This document shows positions 53,026 to 62,000 of a stretch of DNA of 64,000 bases, in pieces. A program made the translations under genes and the position numbers. The DNA lies in assembly GCF_913773635.1 (NCBI RefSeq), contig NZ_CAJYGQ010000011.1:124001-188000 (forward strand), written 5' to 3'. Under the pieces are notes generated by a model, which worked only from the letters and a program-made list of their open reading frames with translations, did no database searches and was not told the origin of the DNA. Positions within the stretch are counted from its first letter, which is position 1. Each line of letters starts with the position of its first letter. Source of the DNA: an uncultured Mucilaginibacter sp. GTDB lineage: Bacteria > Bacteroidota > Bacteroidia > Sphingobacteriales > Sphingobacteriaceae.

Positions 53026-53099
53026 CGGGATGTAGCGTAGCCCGGTATCGCGCCAGCATGGGGTGCTGGAGGTCGTAGGTTCAAATCCTGCCATCCCGA
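53026..53099 (+). tRNA. tRNA-Pro (GGG)
   Basis: The acceptor stem CGGGATG pairs with CATCCCG (53092-53098). The anticodon stem CCAGC/GCTGG encloses ATGGGGT, giving anticodon GGG. The T arm contains AGGTTCAAATCCT. No CCA is encoded. Its 3' half from base 53054 is duplicated at 56878, so the island used it as an attachment site and left it intact. Confidence 0.96.
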
Positions 53100-53105
53100 C
53101 TAAAA
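53054..53105 (+). repeat. attL: 52-bp direct repeat in tRNA-Pro
   Basis: From the anticodon stem through the 3' end of tRNA-Pro and six bases beyond. It is identical to 56878-56929. It marks the left boundary of the arsenic island. Confidence 0.95.
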
Positions 53106-53106
53106 G

Positions 53107-53160
53107 AAAGCATATTTGAGAGGTTTTAGGACTGATTGAATATGCTTTTATTATTTTTAT
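53107..53160 (+). terminator. hairpin supplied by the island after tRNA-Pro
   Basis: AAAGCATATT (53107) pairs with AATATGCTTT (53139-53148) around a 22-base loop, followed by a T-rich tract. It now terminates the tRNA transcript. The original one appears to be at 56928. Confidence 0.6.
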
Positions 53161-53166
53161 TCAAGG

Positions 53167-53198
53167 TTGTTTACCCCTTTGTTTACTCCCTTGTTTAC
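53167..53198 (+). repeat. arm-type integrase sites, left end
   Basis: TTGTTTAC occurs at 53167, 53179 and 53191, exactly 12 bases apart. Related copies lie near attR. Such tandem direct repeats inside both ends are typical of arm sites bound by the N-terminal domain of tyrosine integrases. Confidence 0.65.
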
Positions 53199-53232
53199 CT
53201 CATTTCTGTAGACTGTCATAACAAACATTGTT

Positions 53233-53520
53233 ATGGCTACAATAGCTATTGTCCTTAAAACAACCAAGAAATTAGCAAATGACCAATATGCGGTTGCTCT
53301 AAGAGTAACGCATGAAAGACAAAGCAGGTACTTTGTAATTAGTACCCTAATCACCAACCAATCATTGAAGATGAGGTGTAAACCTCAAGACTGGAAACCA
53401 GCCGAATTGGAAGATAATGGCCTTGGGCGTTTTCGAAAAACATTTAAGGCTTATAAAGAATGTAATTACTTGTTGCAAGATGGCGTTGGTGAATATGTTG
53501 CTGAACTCTTTACAAGGTGA
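53233..53520 (+). pseudogene. truncated tyrosine integrase (N-terminal arm-binding domain only)
   Basis: 95 codons. VLKTTKKLANDQYAVALRVTHERQSRYFVIS, here split over residues 7-37, matches the arm-DNA-binding domain found at the N-terminus of Bacteroidota tyrosine recombinases. The core-binding and catalytic domains, with their R-H-R-Y residues, are missing: after VGEYVAELFTR a stop follows and no downstream frame supplies them. It starts 128 bases after attL, the normal place for an integrase. It cannot catalyse recombination, but may still bind the arm repeats. Confidence 0.8.
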
Positions 53521-53530
53521 AATAGCTCAC

Positions 53531-53746
53531 ATGAACTCATTAACCAATGACTTTTACAGAGGCTACAAAGTGAGCACGACATTAATTAATGATTACCACA
53601 TGCCTTATTACATTGAGTTTACAGAAGCTGAACGTAGTCATATATGGCTTAGGCCAGTAAAGGAAGCAGCACCTAAGCTTGATAAACAATTTGAACCTAT
53701 GAGGGCATCACAGCATGTCAATGGCATACAAGGTAGCCTCTTTTAA
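53531..53746 (+). CDS. 71-residue hypothetical protein in the island
   Basis: From the ATG at 53531, with AAGGTG 12 bases upstream as a ribosome site. It reads MNSLTNDFYRGYKVSTTLI and later YYIEFTEAERSHIWLRPVKE. The frame continues upstream into the integrase remnant, so it could begin within it. No family is recognised. It may be an independent small gene or a fragment left by the deletion that removed the integrase's catalytic part. Confidence 0.4.
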   Translation: MNSLTNDFYRGYKVSTTLINDYHMPYYIEFTEAERSHIWLRPVKEAAPKLDKQFEPMRASQHVNGIQGSLF

Positions 53747-53792
53747 CCGGCTACCACAAATTAAAATTAACACTTGACAGTACAAGTGCTAT

Positions 53793-53808
53793 ATCGTAAT
53801 ATTGCGAT
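53793..53808. promoter_or_regulatory. ArsR operator candidate before arsR
   Basis: ATCGTAATATTGCGAT is an imperfect palindrome, with one mismatched base pair between the arms. It lies between a TTGACA at 53774 and the arsR ATG at 53817. Nearly the same 16 bases recur at 54165. Confidence 0.7.
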
Positions 53809-53816
53809 GTAATACA

Positions 53817-54146
53817 ATGGGTATAACAAAGTCAGATATCTTTAACGAGCAACAAAACCAATTATCGGTTCTACTCAAAGCCGTAGCGCATCCAGCCCGA
53901 ATAGCCATCCTTCAACACATCATTAAGGCGAACGCTTGCATATGTGGAGATTTGGTAGATGAATTAGGGCTTGCACAAGCGACTATCTCCCAACACTTAA
54001 AAGAACTTAAGAACGCAGGACTAATACAAGGCACTATTGAAGGAACAAGCATTTGTTACTGCATAGAACCTAATGCTTGGAAGGCACTTCAACAGCAGTT
54101 GAATAACTTCTTTGATGCTTACAAGGAACCTACAAGCTGCTGCTGA
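53817..54146 (+). CDS. arsR: ArsR/SmtB family repressor
   Basis: 109 residues from the ATG at 53817; a TTG start five codons up is possible but unneeded. Winged-helix repressor: LKAVAHPARIAILQHIIKA, then C41-I-C43-GDLVDELGLAQATISQHLKELKNAGLI. The CxC in the recognition-helix region is the arsenite-binding motif (ELCVCDL type). It ends in CC, which may contribute a third thiolate. Arsenite should release it from DNA. An operator-like palindrome is just upstream, and again before the next gene. Confidence 0.9.
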   Translation: MGITKSDIFNEQQNQLSVLLKAVAHPARIAILQHIIKANACICGDLVDELGLAQATISQHLKELKNAGLIQGTIEGTSICYCIEPNAWKALQQQLNNFFDAYKEPTSCC

Positions 54147-54164
54147 ATTTTTTTGACAACGATC

Positions 54165-54180
54165 ATCGTAATATTGCAAT
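54165..54180. promoter_or_regulatory. second ArsR operator candidate
   Basis: ATCGTAATATTGCAAT differs from the copy at 53793 by one base. It is preceded by TTGAC at 54154, so the DUF6428-arsC-ACR3 genes seem to have their own regulated promoter. Confidence 0.65.
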
Positions 54181-54200
54181 AACACATTAACCATCGTAAC

Positions 54201-54758
54201 ATGGAACCCATGAACTGGCAAACCTTCAAAGAACACCTAGAAGCTCACACTGAGCAAGTCCTCCAATTCAGGTACGCACCTGATACTTTGGTGGAAGCGT
54301 CTTATCATATTACAGAGATCAAGCAAGCGCCTATCACCTCTGTTGATTGTGGAGGCGTTATGAATGCATGGACAGAAGTAATCATGCAACTATGGGTGCC
54401 CGACAACGAGGTACAGGATCGCGCGATGCAGGTCAACAAAGCGCTATCTATTGTGGCATTAGTGGAGAAGGTGTTGCCACTCAACCCAAACGCTATCGTT
54501 AAAATAGAATTTGGAAACTCACAGTTCGACACTCGGCAGATGTTGCCTAACGCCATCATTACGGAAGGTGAAAACTTAGTTGTAGACCTTCAAGCTGATA
54601 GCGTGCAATGTAAAGCGATTGAGCGAGGCGGAAGCTGCGGCACAAATGAACAAGGTGAAGAATGCTGCACACCAGTTGTTGAAGTAAAGCCAAAGGTACA
54701 ATTGAAGAATTTAGTAAGCAGTGCTTCTGCCTGTACACCCGGCTCTGGCTGTTGCTAA
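54201..54758 (+). CDS. DUF6428 family protein with cysteine-rich tail
   Basis: 185 residues. The DUF6428 core occupies about 1-140 (NWQTFKEHLEAHTEQVLQFRYAPDTLV, split in the family pattern, YHITEIKQAPITSVDCGGV and TEVIMQLWVP). The tail holds GGSCGTNEQGEECCTPVV and ends ASACTPGSGCC, in total seven cysteines that could bind arsenite or a metal. The family occurs in Bacteroidota arsenic operons, always near arsR and arsC, but its action is unknown. It has its own operator-like palindrome upstream, suggesting strong arsenite-dependent expression. Confidence 0.82.
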   Translation: MEPMNWQTFKEHLEAHTEQVLQFRYAPDTLVEASYHITEIKQAPITSVDCGGVMNAWTEVIMQLWVPDNEVQDRAMQVNKALSIVALVEKVLPLNPNAIVKIEFGNSQFDTRQMLPNAIITEGENLVVDLQADSVQCKAIERGGSCGTNEQGEECCTPVVEVKPKVQLKNLVSSASACTPGSGCC

Positions 54759-54779
54759 GCACTTAAAACAATCCATACA

Positions 54780-55199
54780 ATGAAGAATATCTTAATCCTG
54801 TGTACAGGAAACAGTTGCCGTAGCCAAATTGCTCATGGTTACCTGAAAGCTTTTGCAGGCGATCGAGCAAACATTTACAGTGCTGGAATAGAAACGCACG
54901 GAGTTAACCCCAAGGCAATTGCTGTGATGGCTGAGGATGGTATTGACATCTCCCATCACACCTCCAATCATGTGGATGAATACGTGTCCATTCCTTTTGA
55001 TTACGTCATCACCGTATGTGACAACGCTAATGAAGCTTGTCCTTTCTTTCCCGGTAACACAAAGCGCCTGCACTACAACTTTCCAGACCCTGCTAAAGCA
55101 ACAGGCACACCTGAAGAAGTCATGAGCGAGTTTAGAAGGGTTCGAGAAATGATAAAAGCGTATGCCCACGACTTTGTTGCTAACCATGTTAACGTTTAA
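54780..55199 (+). CDS. arsC: arsenate reductase, low-molecular-weight phosphatase type
   Basis: 139 residues. C8 in the CTGNSCRS loop (Cx5R) attacks arsenate, and C80 and C87 in VITVCDNANEACPFF form the disulfide relay, so this is the thioredoxin-linked class like that of Staphylococcus aureus pI258. It reduces arsenate to arsenite, which the next gene's transporter exports. FPDPAKATGTPEE and REMIKAYA complete the family pattern. It lies 21 bases after the DUF6428 gene and three bases before the transporter gene. Confidence 0.95.
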   Translation: MKNILILCTGNSCRSQIAHGYLKAFAGDRANIYSAGIETHGVNPKAIAVMAEDGIDISHHTSNHVDEYVSIPFDYVITVCDNANEACPFFPGNTKRLHYNFPDPAKATGTPEEVMSEFRRVREMIKAYAHDFVANHVNV

Positions 55200-55202
55200 A
55201 GC

Positions 55203-56273
55203 ATGAGTGCTAATGATTGTGCGCCTGCTGCGAACCGTAAACGACTAGGCTTTCTTGACCGCTATCTAACGTTGTGGATATTCATTGCGATGGCGGTTGG
55301 CGTAGCTTGTGGGTACTGCTTTCCGTCCATAGCAAGTAGAATAAATGCTTATTCCAGCGGTACGACCAATATCCCAATAGCAATCGGTTTGATACTGATG
55401 ATGTACCCACCACTGGCTAAAGTTAAATATGAGAGTCTAGGCCAAGTGTTTAAGAACACCAAAGTGCTGAGCGCTTCCCTTTTACTTAACTGGGTCATAG
55501 GGCCAGTACTGATGTTCGCGCTTGCCATATTATTTCTTAGGGATAAACCTGAGTACATGGTAGGGCTTATTATGATCGGTTTGGCACGCTGTATAGCTAT
55601 GGTTATTGTGTGGAATGAGTTAGCAGAAGGCGACAGGGAGTATGCAGCAGGTTTAGTTGCACTAAACAGCATTTTTCAGGTGCTCCTGTACAGCGTTTAT
55701 GCCTATCTGTTCATCAGCATATTACTGCCGCTGTTTGGTGTAGAAAGTTTGACGGTAGATGTTGGCATGGGCGAGATAGCAAAGTCAGTAGGTATATACT
55801 TGGGGCTGCCATTTGCAGCGGGTGTCGCAAGTCGTTACGTGTTGGTTAGAGTGAGAGGTACGGACTGGTATAATCAGCGTTTCATTCCAGCAATATCTCC
55901 ATTAACGCTGATTGCGCTCTTGTTTACTATTGTTGTTATGTTTACCCTAAAAGGCCAGCTTATCGTACAGCTACCTTTGGATGTGCTACGCATTGCATTA
56001 CCGCTTGTAATCTATTTTGCTGTCATGTTCATGGTCAGTTTCTTTATTGGGAAGCGCTTAGGAGCGGACTACACGAAGAATGCCGCAATAGCGTTTACAG
56101 CAGCAGGAAACAACTTTGAGCTAGCCATAGCCGTTGCCATAGGTGTGTTTGGTATAAATTCAGGACAAGCATTTGCAGGTGTTATAGGACCGTTGGTTGA
56201 GGTACCTGCACTCATTGCGTTGGTAAAAGTAGCCTACTGGTTAAAAGTTTGGTGGTACAAGAAAGCAGTGTAG
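55203..56273 (+). CDS. arsB: ACR3 family arsenite efflux transporter
   Basis: 356 residues with about ten membrane helices. The conserved C130 in [20 protein letters not shown], the E in [19 protein letters not shown], and the opening [17 protein letters not shown] are the hallmarks of the ACR3 family, which exports arsenite with the proton gradient. It completes the pathway started by arsC. It is the last gene of the cassette. ACR3 proteins are often named arsB although unrelated to the other ArsB family; the symbol here means the role. Confidence 0.95.
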   Translation: MSANDCAPAANRKRLGFLDRYLTLWIFIAMAVGVACGYCFPSIASRINAYSSGTTNIPIAIGLILMMYPPLAKVKYESLGQVFKNTKVLSASLLLNWVIGPVLMFALAILFLRDKPEYMVGLIMIGLARCIAMVIVWNELAEGDREYAAGLVALNSIFQVLLYSVYAYLFISILLPLFGVESLTVDVGMGEIAKSVGIYLGLPFAAGVASRYVLVRVRGTDWYNQRFIPAISPLTLIALLFTIVVMFTLKGQLIVQLPLDVLRIALPLVIYFAVMFMVSFFIGKRLGADYTKNAAIAFTAAGNNFELAIAVAIGVFGINSGQAFAGVIGPLVEVPALIALVKVAYWLKVWWYKKAV

Positions 56274-56283
56274 AAAGTGCTTA

Positions 56284-56309
56284 AACGCTAGGCTTCTTAG
56301 CCTGGCGTT
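56284..56309 (+). terminator. hairpin after the arsenic genes
   Basis: AACGCTAGGC pairs with GCCTGGCGTT (one G-T) around TTCTTA, 10 bases after the ACR3 stop. A T run is lacking. Confidence 0.55.
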
Positions 56310-56786
56310 CTGCTCAAGAACCTTGTACACCTGTGATTGCCCAGCACTTAAACAAATTTAGCTTTTAAAGGCTATAGATTAACTTAACAACCAACCACCG
56401 CAGAATCCCTAGGTTCCTAATTCAGCTTTCTTATACTCTCTTAAAAGATAATTACTCGATTACTTTGAATTGAAAGTTGAGAATAGCTAGTTGGCAATTG
56501 GGGTTTTCTAATGAAGGTTTTGGTTACCCTCTATAAAGAAGAAAACATCCATATTTTGAATTAGGAAGTGGAGTGAAATAGAGAATTATTCAGCAAAGTT
56601 ACGCTCATAGCTGCTGTAGCGTACAAGAGCTTCCGGCATAAACGCTCAACACAACCGCACAGTCCATTTATTCCTTTTCCATCTTGCACTTGATTGCTAT
56701 AAGCGTGTGTGGGCATCATAATTCTTTTATTAACTTAACTAAATGCCTATGACACATTCTAAAGATCATTTCACTAAATTTGATCA
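56310..56786. other. gene-poor tail of the arsenic island
   Basis: About 480 bases between the arsenic genes and the right-hand arm repeats. I see no convincing reading frame, RNA gene or remnant. It is AT-rich, without the codon pattern of the neighbours. Confidence 0.5.
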
Positions 56787-56806
56787 CTGTTTACTCCTTT
56801 GTTAAC
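56787..56806 (+). repeat. arm-type integrase sites, right end
   Basis: CTGTTTAC (56787) and TTGTTAAC (56799) are 12 bases apart in the same orientation as the three copies near attL, each followed by CTCC or CTCCC-like bases. Confidence 0.6.
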
Positions 56807-56877
56807 TCCCATCGAGTTAGAAGTGGTAAATAGTGCCTTAATTAACTAAATAATCAACATTAAAGACAGTATAAGTG

Positions 56878-56929
56878 CAGCATGGGGTGCTGGAGGTCGT
56901 AGGTTCAAATCCTGCCATCCCGACTAAAA
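56878..56929 (+). repeat. attR: 52-bp direct repeat, tRNA-Pro 3' half
   Basis: Identical to 53054-53105. It lacks the 5' half of a tRNA, so it is not a functional gene. It marks the right boundary of the island. Confidence 0.95.
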
Positions 56930-56966
56930 ACAAGGCTCTTGAATCTATAATTTAAGGGCCTTGTTT
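56928..56966 (+). terminator. probable original tRNA-Pro terminator, now displaced
   Basis: AAACAAGGCTCTT pairs with AAGGGCCTTGTTT (one G-T) around 13 bases, ending in a T-rich tail. It follows attR directly, as a tRNA terminator would have before the island came in. Confidence 0.65.
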
Positions 56967-57080
56967 ATTGATGCCCAGATTCAACTCGTGTAGTTTATAT
57001 TAAAGAAAATAAGCCCAATCCGGTGCCTGTTATTATTTGGCACAAATAGTTTATCTAGCTGAAACAGTAATGCTAAAAGG

Positions 57081-57683
57081 TCAAAAACTTTGTAAGCGAA
57101 GCATTAGGAATACGCATATACAAAATAGCTCAGCTAAAGTAATATGGTCTCTTATGTAACGCGTAGCCTGACTTAGTTGGTTTTCTACAGTCCGTTTAGA
57201 CAGGTTCAACTTTTGTGCTATTTCCTCATTAGTTAAATGATTTTTACGGCTCAGCAAAAATATTTCCTGGCAACGTTTGGGGAGAGATGTAAGCTTTCGT
57301 TCAACCGTTGAAAATATATGCTCATGGTTATAACGGTCCCACGCTTCGTTATACTCAGATGCTATATTAACTTGCTGATATTCGGGCGTATCTACAAAAA
57401 TTAATTTATTGGAAGCTAGTTTTTGCTGATCATAATAATGATAACGAACAGCGGTAATTAAATATGTATGAAGGGAGTTTATATTAGCCTGATGCCTGCG
57501 CTCCCATAAATTCACAAAAATAACATGTACCGCTTCTTTACTTTGATGCTCATCACCAAAGTGTTTGAATGCGTATTTATAAAGTTTTAGCCAATACCTT
57601 TCAAACAGCTCACGATAAGCTGAAGCATCATCAGCCTTTACGGCCAACAATAGCTGTGCGTCAGTAATGGAAGAATTAAACAT
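57081..57683 (-). CDS. ECF-type RNA polymerase sigma factor
   Basis: 200 residues. Region 2 is in YRELFERYWLKLYKYAFKHFGDEHQSKEAVHVIFVNLWERR. Region 4 is in LTSLPKRCQEIFLLSRKNHLTNEEIAQKLNLSKRTVENQLSQA. The last 20 residues are hydrophobic (LFCICVFLMLRLQSF), common in Bacteroidota sigma factors of this type. It is divergent from a FecR gene, and the pair with SusC is a classic surface-signalling unit: SusC senses the substrate, FecR relays, the sigma factor switches on transport. Confidence 0.93.
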   Translation of the reverse strand: MFNSSITDAQLLLAVKADDASAYRELFERYWLKLYKYAFKHFGDEHQSKEAVHVIFVNLWERRHQANINSLHTYLITAVRYHYYDQQKLASNKLIFVDTPEYQQVNIASEYNEAWDRYNHEHIFSTVERKLTSLPKRCQEIFLLSRKNHLTNEEIAQKLNLSKRTVENQLSQATRYIRDHITLAELFCICVFLMLRLQSF

Positions 57684-57811
57684 ATAATTGGTTAAACAAA
57701 TAACAATAAATAATTCGGGTTTTCAAAAAGGGTCGCCGATAGTATTTTTTTTAAAAAGTTTGTGAGTTATCTACTACCAAAACAGACTATTAATAAGCAG
57801 ACCAACCTAAG

Positions 57812-58948
57812 ATGACTCAGGAAGAATACTTTAAGCTTTGTAAAAAATACCTGGATGGCCAGTGCTCTAAAGAGGAAGAAGAGTTATTGGAGTCTTATAG
57901 CGCTAATTCATCTTTTAAAGATGATGTGTCTGAAGCTGACGCTATTCTTCATAAGGACATATATTCTGACTTAAGTGAACGTATTAATTGTTATTTAAAG
58001 CAGCGTACTAAAAAAACGGCTGGTATTAAGTTTCTATGGCTCCGGGTTGCAGCGTCATTACTTATTGTTGGAACACTAGGTTTAGTTATTTACAATGTTA
58101 CCCAAACTCATTCCCCACGGAATTACGTTTCCAAACCTGTATCGAAAAAAACAGAAGCTACCGCGCCTTTATTAAAACTACCCAACGGCAAAGAACTACA
58201 GCTTGATAGTGCAAGTAAAAATGCGGCCCTGTCTTATCAAACCGGCGTCGATTCTGTTTCCGGCGGCTACATCAAATACCGTAAGCAACTGGCCCCGAAT
58301 GCTGAAACGCTGGTTTACCATACCATAACCACTCCGGTTGGTAAGCAGTATCAAGTTGAGCTTTCCGATGGAAGCAGGGTTTGGCTGAATGCACAGTCGT
58401 CTATTAAATTTCCGGTTGCTTTTAGCAAGCAAAACCGCGACGTCACTATTACCGGAGAGTGCTATTTTGAGGTTGCAAAAAATAAGGAAGCACCGTTTAG
58501 TGTGCTTGCTAACGGAACAGTTGTGCGGGTATTAGGTACCCATTTTAACGTGTCGGCCTATCCGGAAGATAAGCTTGTGCAAACAACCCTTTTAGAAGGT
58601 GCTGTTCAACTTGCAAATGGGGAGTCGAAATTAAATCTAAAACCTGGAGAGGTGGGCATTGCCAATCTTAACAACAAATCTTTAAAATCCAGAGAAGCAG
58701 ATGTAACCGATGCTATGGCCTGGAAAAACGGACTGTTCATATTCAAAGACGAGAACATACAAAATGTAATGAAAATAGCAGGCCGCTGGTATGGGGTTGA
58801 CGTTAAAATTGCTGATGAAGTGAAGCAAAAGTCATTTTACGGCACTATCTCAAGAAAACGAAGCCTCGAAGATTTTATGCAATTACTTAAACTAACAGAA
58901 GGGATTAACTATACGATTAAAGAAGGGAGTGTGATTGTTATGAAATAA
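57812..58948 (+). CDS. FecR family anti-sigma factor
   Basis: 378 residues. A short cytoplasmic N-terminus that should hold the sigma factor, one membrane helix (WLRVAASLLIVGTLGLVIYNV, about 72-92), then the FecR domain in the periplasm (TITTPVGKQYQVELSDGSRVWLNAQSSIKFPVAF, EVAKNKEAPFSVLANGTVVRVLGTHFNV, here split) and a C-terminal DUF4974-like domain (MKIAGRWYGVDVKIADE). It receives the signal from the STN domain of the SusC gene 120 bases downstream. Confidence 0.94.
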   Translation: MTQEEYFKLCKKYLDGQCSKEEEELLESYSANSSFKDDVSEADAILHKDIYSDLSERINCYLKQRTKKTAGIKFLWLRVAASLLIVGTLGLVIYNVTQTHSPRNYVSKPVSKKTEATAPLLKLPNGKELQLDSASKNAALSYQTGVDSVSGGYIKYRKQLAPNAETLVYHTITTPVGKQYQVELSDGSRVWLNAQSSIKFPVAFSKQNRDVTITGECYFEVAKNKEAPFSVLANGTVVRVLGTHFNVSAYPEDKLVQTTLLEGAVQLANGESKLNLKPGEVGIANLNNKSLKSREADVTDAMAWKNGLFIFKDENIQNVMKIAGRWYGVDVKIADEVKQKSFYGTISRKRSLEDFMQLLKLTEGINYTIKEGSVIVMK

Positions 58949-59068
58949 CTTAACTTTTATAACATGACGTAACCTTAAAAATAACCGGAAGCGTTGCACC
59001 GCCCCCGGTATTGCTGGTTAAATCGTCAACGTGTATAAGCCATACCATCAATTATTAAACCAAACCAA

Positions 59069-62000
59069 ATGTACAAAATTTTTACTGCTAAAACTTGCAG
59101 GTGTCATAGCTATGCCCATAAACGACTGTTTATAACCATGAACCTCACCTTCGTATTTATGCTGCTGGCTTTAATGGAGGTAAGTGCTACAGCAATTGCT
59201 CAGCGCATTACGCTTAATGAAAAAAATGCAGCTTTAAAACCAATTTTAGAAAAGATAACCAAGCAAAGCGGGTATGAAATTATTTATGATAGTGATGTTC
59301 TCAGCACCGCCAAAAACGTAACCATAAATGTTCATGATGCCAGCATTGATGAAGCACTGACGCTGTGCATGCAAAACCAGGGCTTAAGCTATTTAATAAA
59401 AGACCGCACCATTATAATTGTGCCTAAACGGATAGTTAAAACTCAAAATGAGGCAGCGCTACAAGTTAAAGGTATTGTAACAGATGAAAGCAAGCAGCCT
59501 CTCCCGGGTGTCAATATCAGGATTAAGGGTGGCACCGTAGGTGCTGTTTCACTGGCCGACGGCCGCTTTACCATCAACGTGCCTGACAAAAGCACAATTT
59601 TGGTTTTTAGCATGTTGGGCTTTGAAACCCACGAAGTAACTATAAATGATAGCCAGCCGCTAACTATTGTTTTAAAACAGGTAACCAGTCGCCTTGACGA
59701 TATTGTGGTTGTAGGTTATGGCACACAGCGTAAAGCAGACCTTACCGGATCGGTAGCCAGTGTAAAGGCCAATGAAATACAGCAGGCCAAATCAGTATCA
59801 TTTATGGAAGCCATGCAGGGCCGTTTAGCAGGCGTGCAGGTAACTTCATCTTCGGGCGAGCCTGGTGCTGCTGCTAACATCACTATCAGGGGTACTAATT
59901 CTTTTAACTCCGGAACGCAGCCACTATATGTAATTGATGGAGTTCAAATTGATGTGAACAATGCAGAGGCCGCTTCGTCGGGCCTGGGCAGCACAGCCTT
60001 AACCAATCCGCTGGCGGGTATAAGTCCTAATGATATTGCCTCTATCGAAGTATTAAAAGATGCTTCGGCTACAGCAATCTTTGGCTCAAGAGGTGCTAAT
60101 GGTGTTATCGTAATCACAACCAAATCGGGCAAAGCCAATACATCAAGCTTTGAGTTTAACAACTATACTGGTTTTGCCTGGGCACCTAAGCATATACAGA
60201 TGCTTGGTGCGCAAGACTACGCATACTATAGATTAGCCAACAATACCGCCGATCAAAACTATGCCATTGATACAAATGGCGATCAAATTTATGATCAGGT
60301 TAGAGATTTAAGTTCCGTTGAATCTCACGACTGGCAAAAAGAAGCATTGCGTACTGCTATAACTCAAAATTATGGCTTGAGCTTTAGTGGCGGTACGGCA
60401 AAAACCAACTTTTTTACCTCGGCATCTTATCTAAATCAACAGGGTTTAATTATCAATAACAACTTTGAAAGGTACGGCTTGCTGATGAAAGTTAACCACA
60501 ACGTTACCGACCGATTGAGATTATCAGCTAATGTTAACCTGTCGCATGCTACCGGCAGGGGAGTTGCATCAAATGGAGGTAACGACGTGCGAAACTACAA
60601 TGGTTTAATGCAGATGCTTTTAATTACAAGGCCTCTTAACGCACCAGATCCGGCTCAGCTTGCACTTGACCCTGATGGCGCTGCCGTATCAAGCCCGGTT
60701 GATTTTGCCAATCTTTCTTACAAAAAAAGCCCTCTATCAAGGGTACTTACTGATATTGGCGCCAACTACCGCATCATTAATGGACTAAACCTTGATGTGA
60801 GGGGTAGTGCGGTAATCACGCAATCCGAAAACAATGAATTTTATCCGGGCACGGTTTCATGGGGTTTCCCAACTAATGGCCTCGCGTTTTTAAATACCAG
60901 CAAATCAATTAACTGGTATCAAACCAGTACGCTTACTTATAACAAGCGTTTTGCTAAAGTTCATTCTTTTAATGCATTAGCCGGCTTTGAGATGAACTTT
61001 TATGATATAGAAACCTTCTCATTGCAGGGACGTGGGTTTGATATACAAAGTGTTAACCCGGTATTTAACTTTGGTTCTGTTAAGTTAATCCCTGTACCAC
61101 CCGCTACCTCAAAAGTAAGAAATACCCGTGTTTCACAGTTCTTCCGTGTAAATTATGGTTATAACGATAAGTACTTACTAACCGCTACCATTCGTAACGA
61201 TGCATCTTCACGGTTAGCCGATGGCCGCAAGTCCTCTCTTTTTCCAAGTGCCGGGTTAGCCTGGAGGGTGTCAAAAGAGAGTTTTTTGCAAAACAATAAA
61301 GTTGTATCTGATTTGAAGTTGAGAGGTAGCTTTGGCGTAACCGGTAATGAAAGAATACCGGCTTACCAATATTTCCCAACCTTTGGGCAGGTATTTTATG
61401 CTTCGGCCACAGGCGCCGCTACATTAGGTATTGCACCCAATACCATCGCCAATCCTGACTTGAAATGGGAAACAACTTATGCTTATGATTTAGGCTTTGA
61501 TTTGAGTTTGTTTAAAGACCGCATAACCTTAACTGCTGATGCATATTTGAAGCAAACCAAAGACTTACTAGTGCTGGCAGATATACCCGCGCAAAGCGGT
61601 TTTTTACGCCAATACCAAAATTTAGGTCAGGTTGATAACAAAGGTATCGAGTTGGCCTTAAACACCATCAACATCAGAAAAGGTAATTTTAGTTGGAGCA
61701 GCAATATCAATGTTTCCATAAACCGCAATAAAGTAATATCGCTTGGCGGTGTACCATTTATACCTGTAACTGTTTACGGCGGTCCTATTGGTACATTAGG
61801 CCGGGTAACGCAGGGACAACCTATAGGCACAGGTTACGGCTATGTGTTTGATGGCATATACCAGCTTAATGATTTCGTAATTACCAACGCTGCCGGTACT
61901 GTAATTAACCCATCGGCGGTAACTGATGCAAATTTAATTGGATATACCTATACGCCTAAGCCAGGCGTTCCGCGTGGGCCTAACAGGAATGCACGCCCCG

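Larger units (their letters stand above)
53054..56929 (+). mobile_element. arsenic-resistance genomic island in tRNA-Pro
   Basis: Bounded by 52-bp direct repeats, 3,824 bases from repeat start to repeat start. From left to right it holds a hairpin, three arm-type repeats, a truncated tyrosine integrase, a 71-residue frame, arsR, a DUF6428 gene, arsC and an ACR3 gene, a gene-poor tail, two more arm-type repeats and attR. Flanking DNA is ordinary chromosome. It probably entered by site-specific recombination and can no longer excise by itself. Confidence 0.85.

Noticed and set aside
54559..54762. Minus-strand frames opposite the DUF6428 gene
   Set aside because: Overlap the whole cysteine-rich coding part and lack signals.
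56878..56929. A second tRNA-Pro gene
   Set aside because: Only the 3' half is present. The acceptor 5' strand and D arm are missing.
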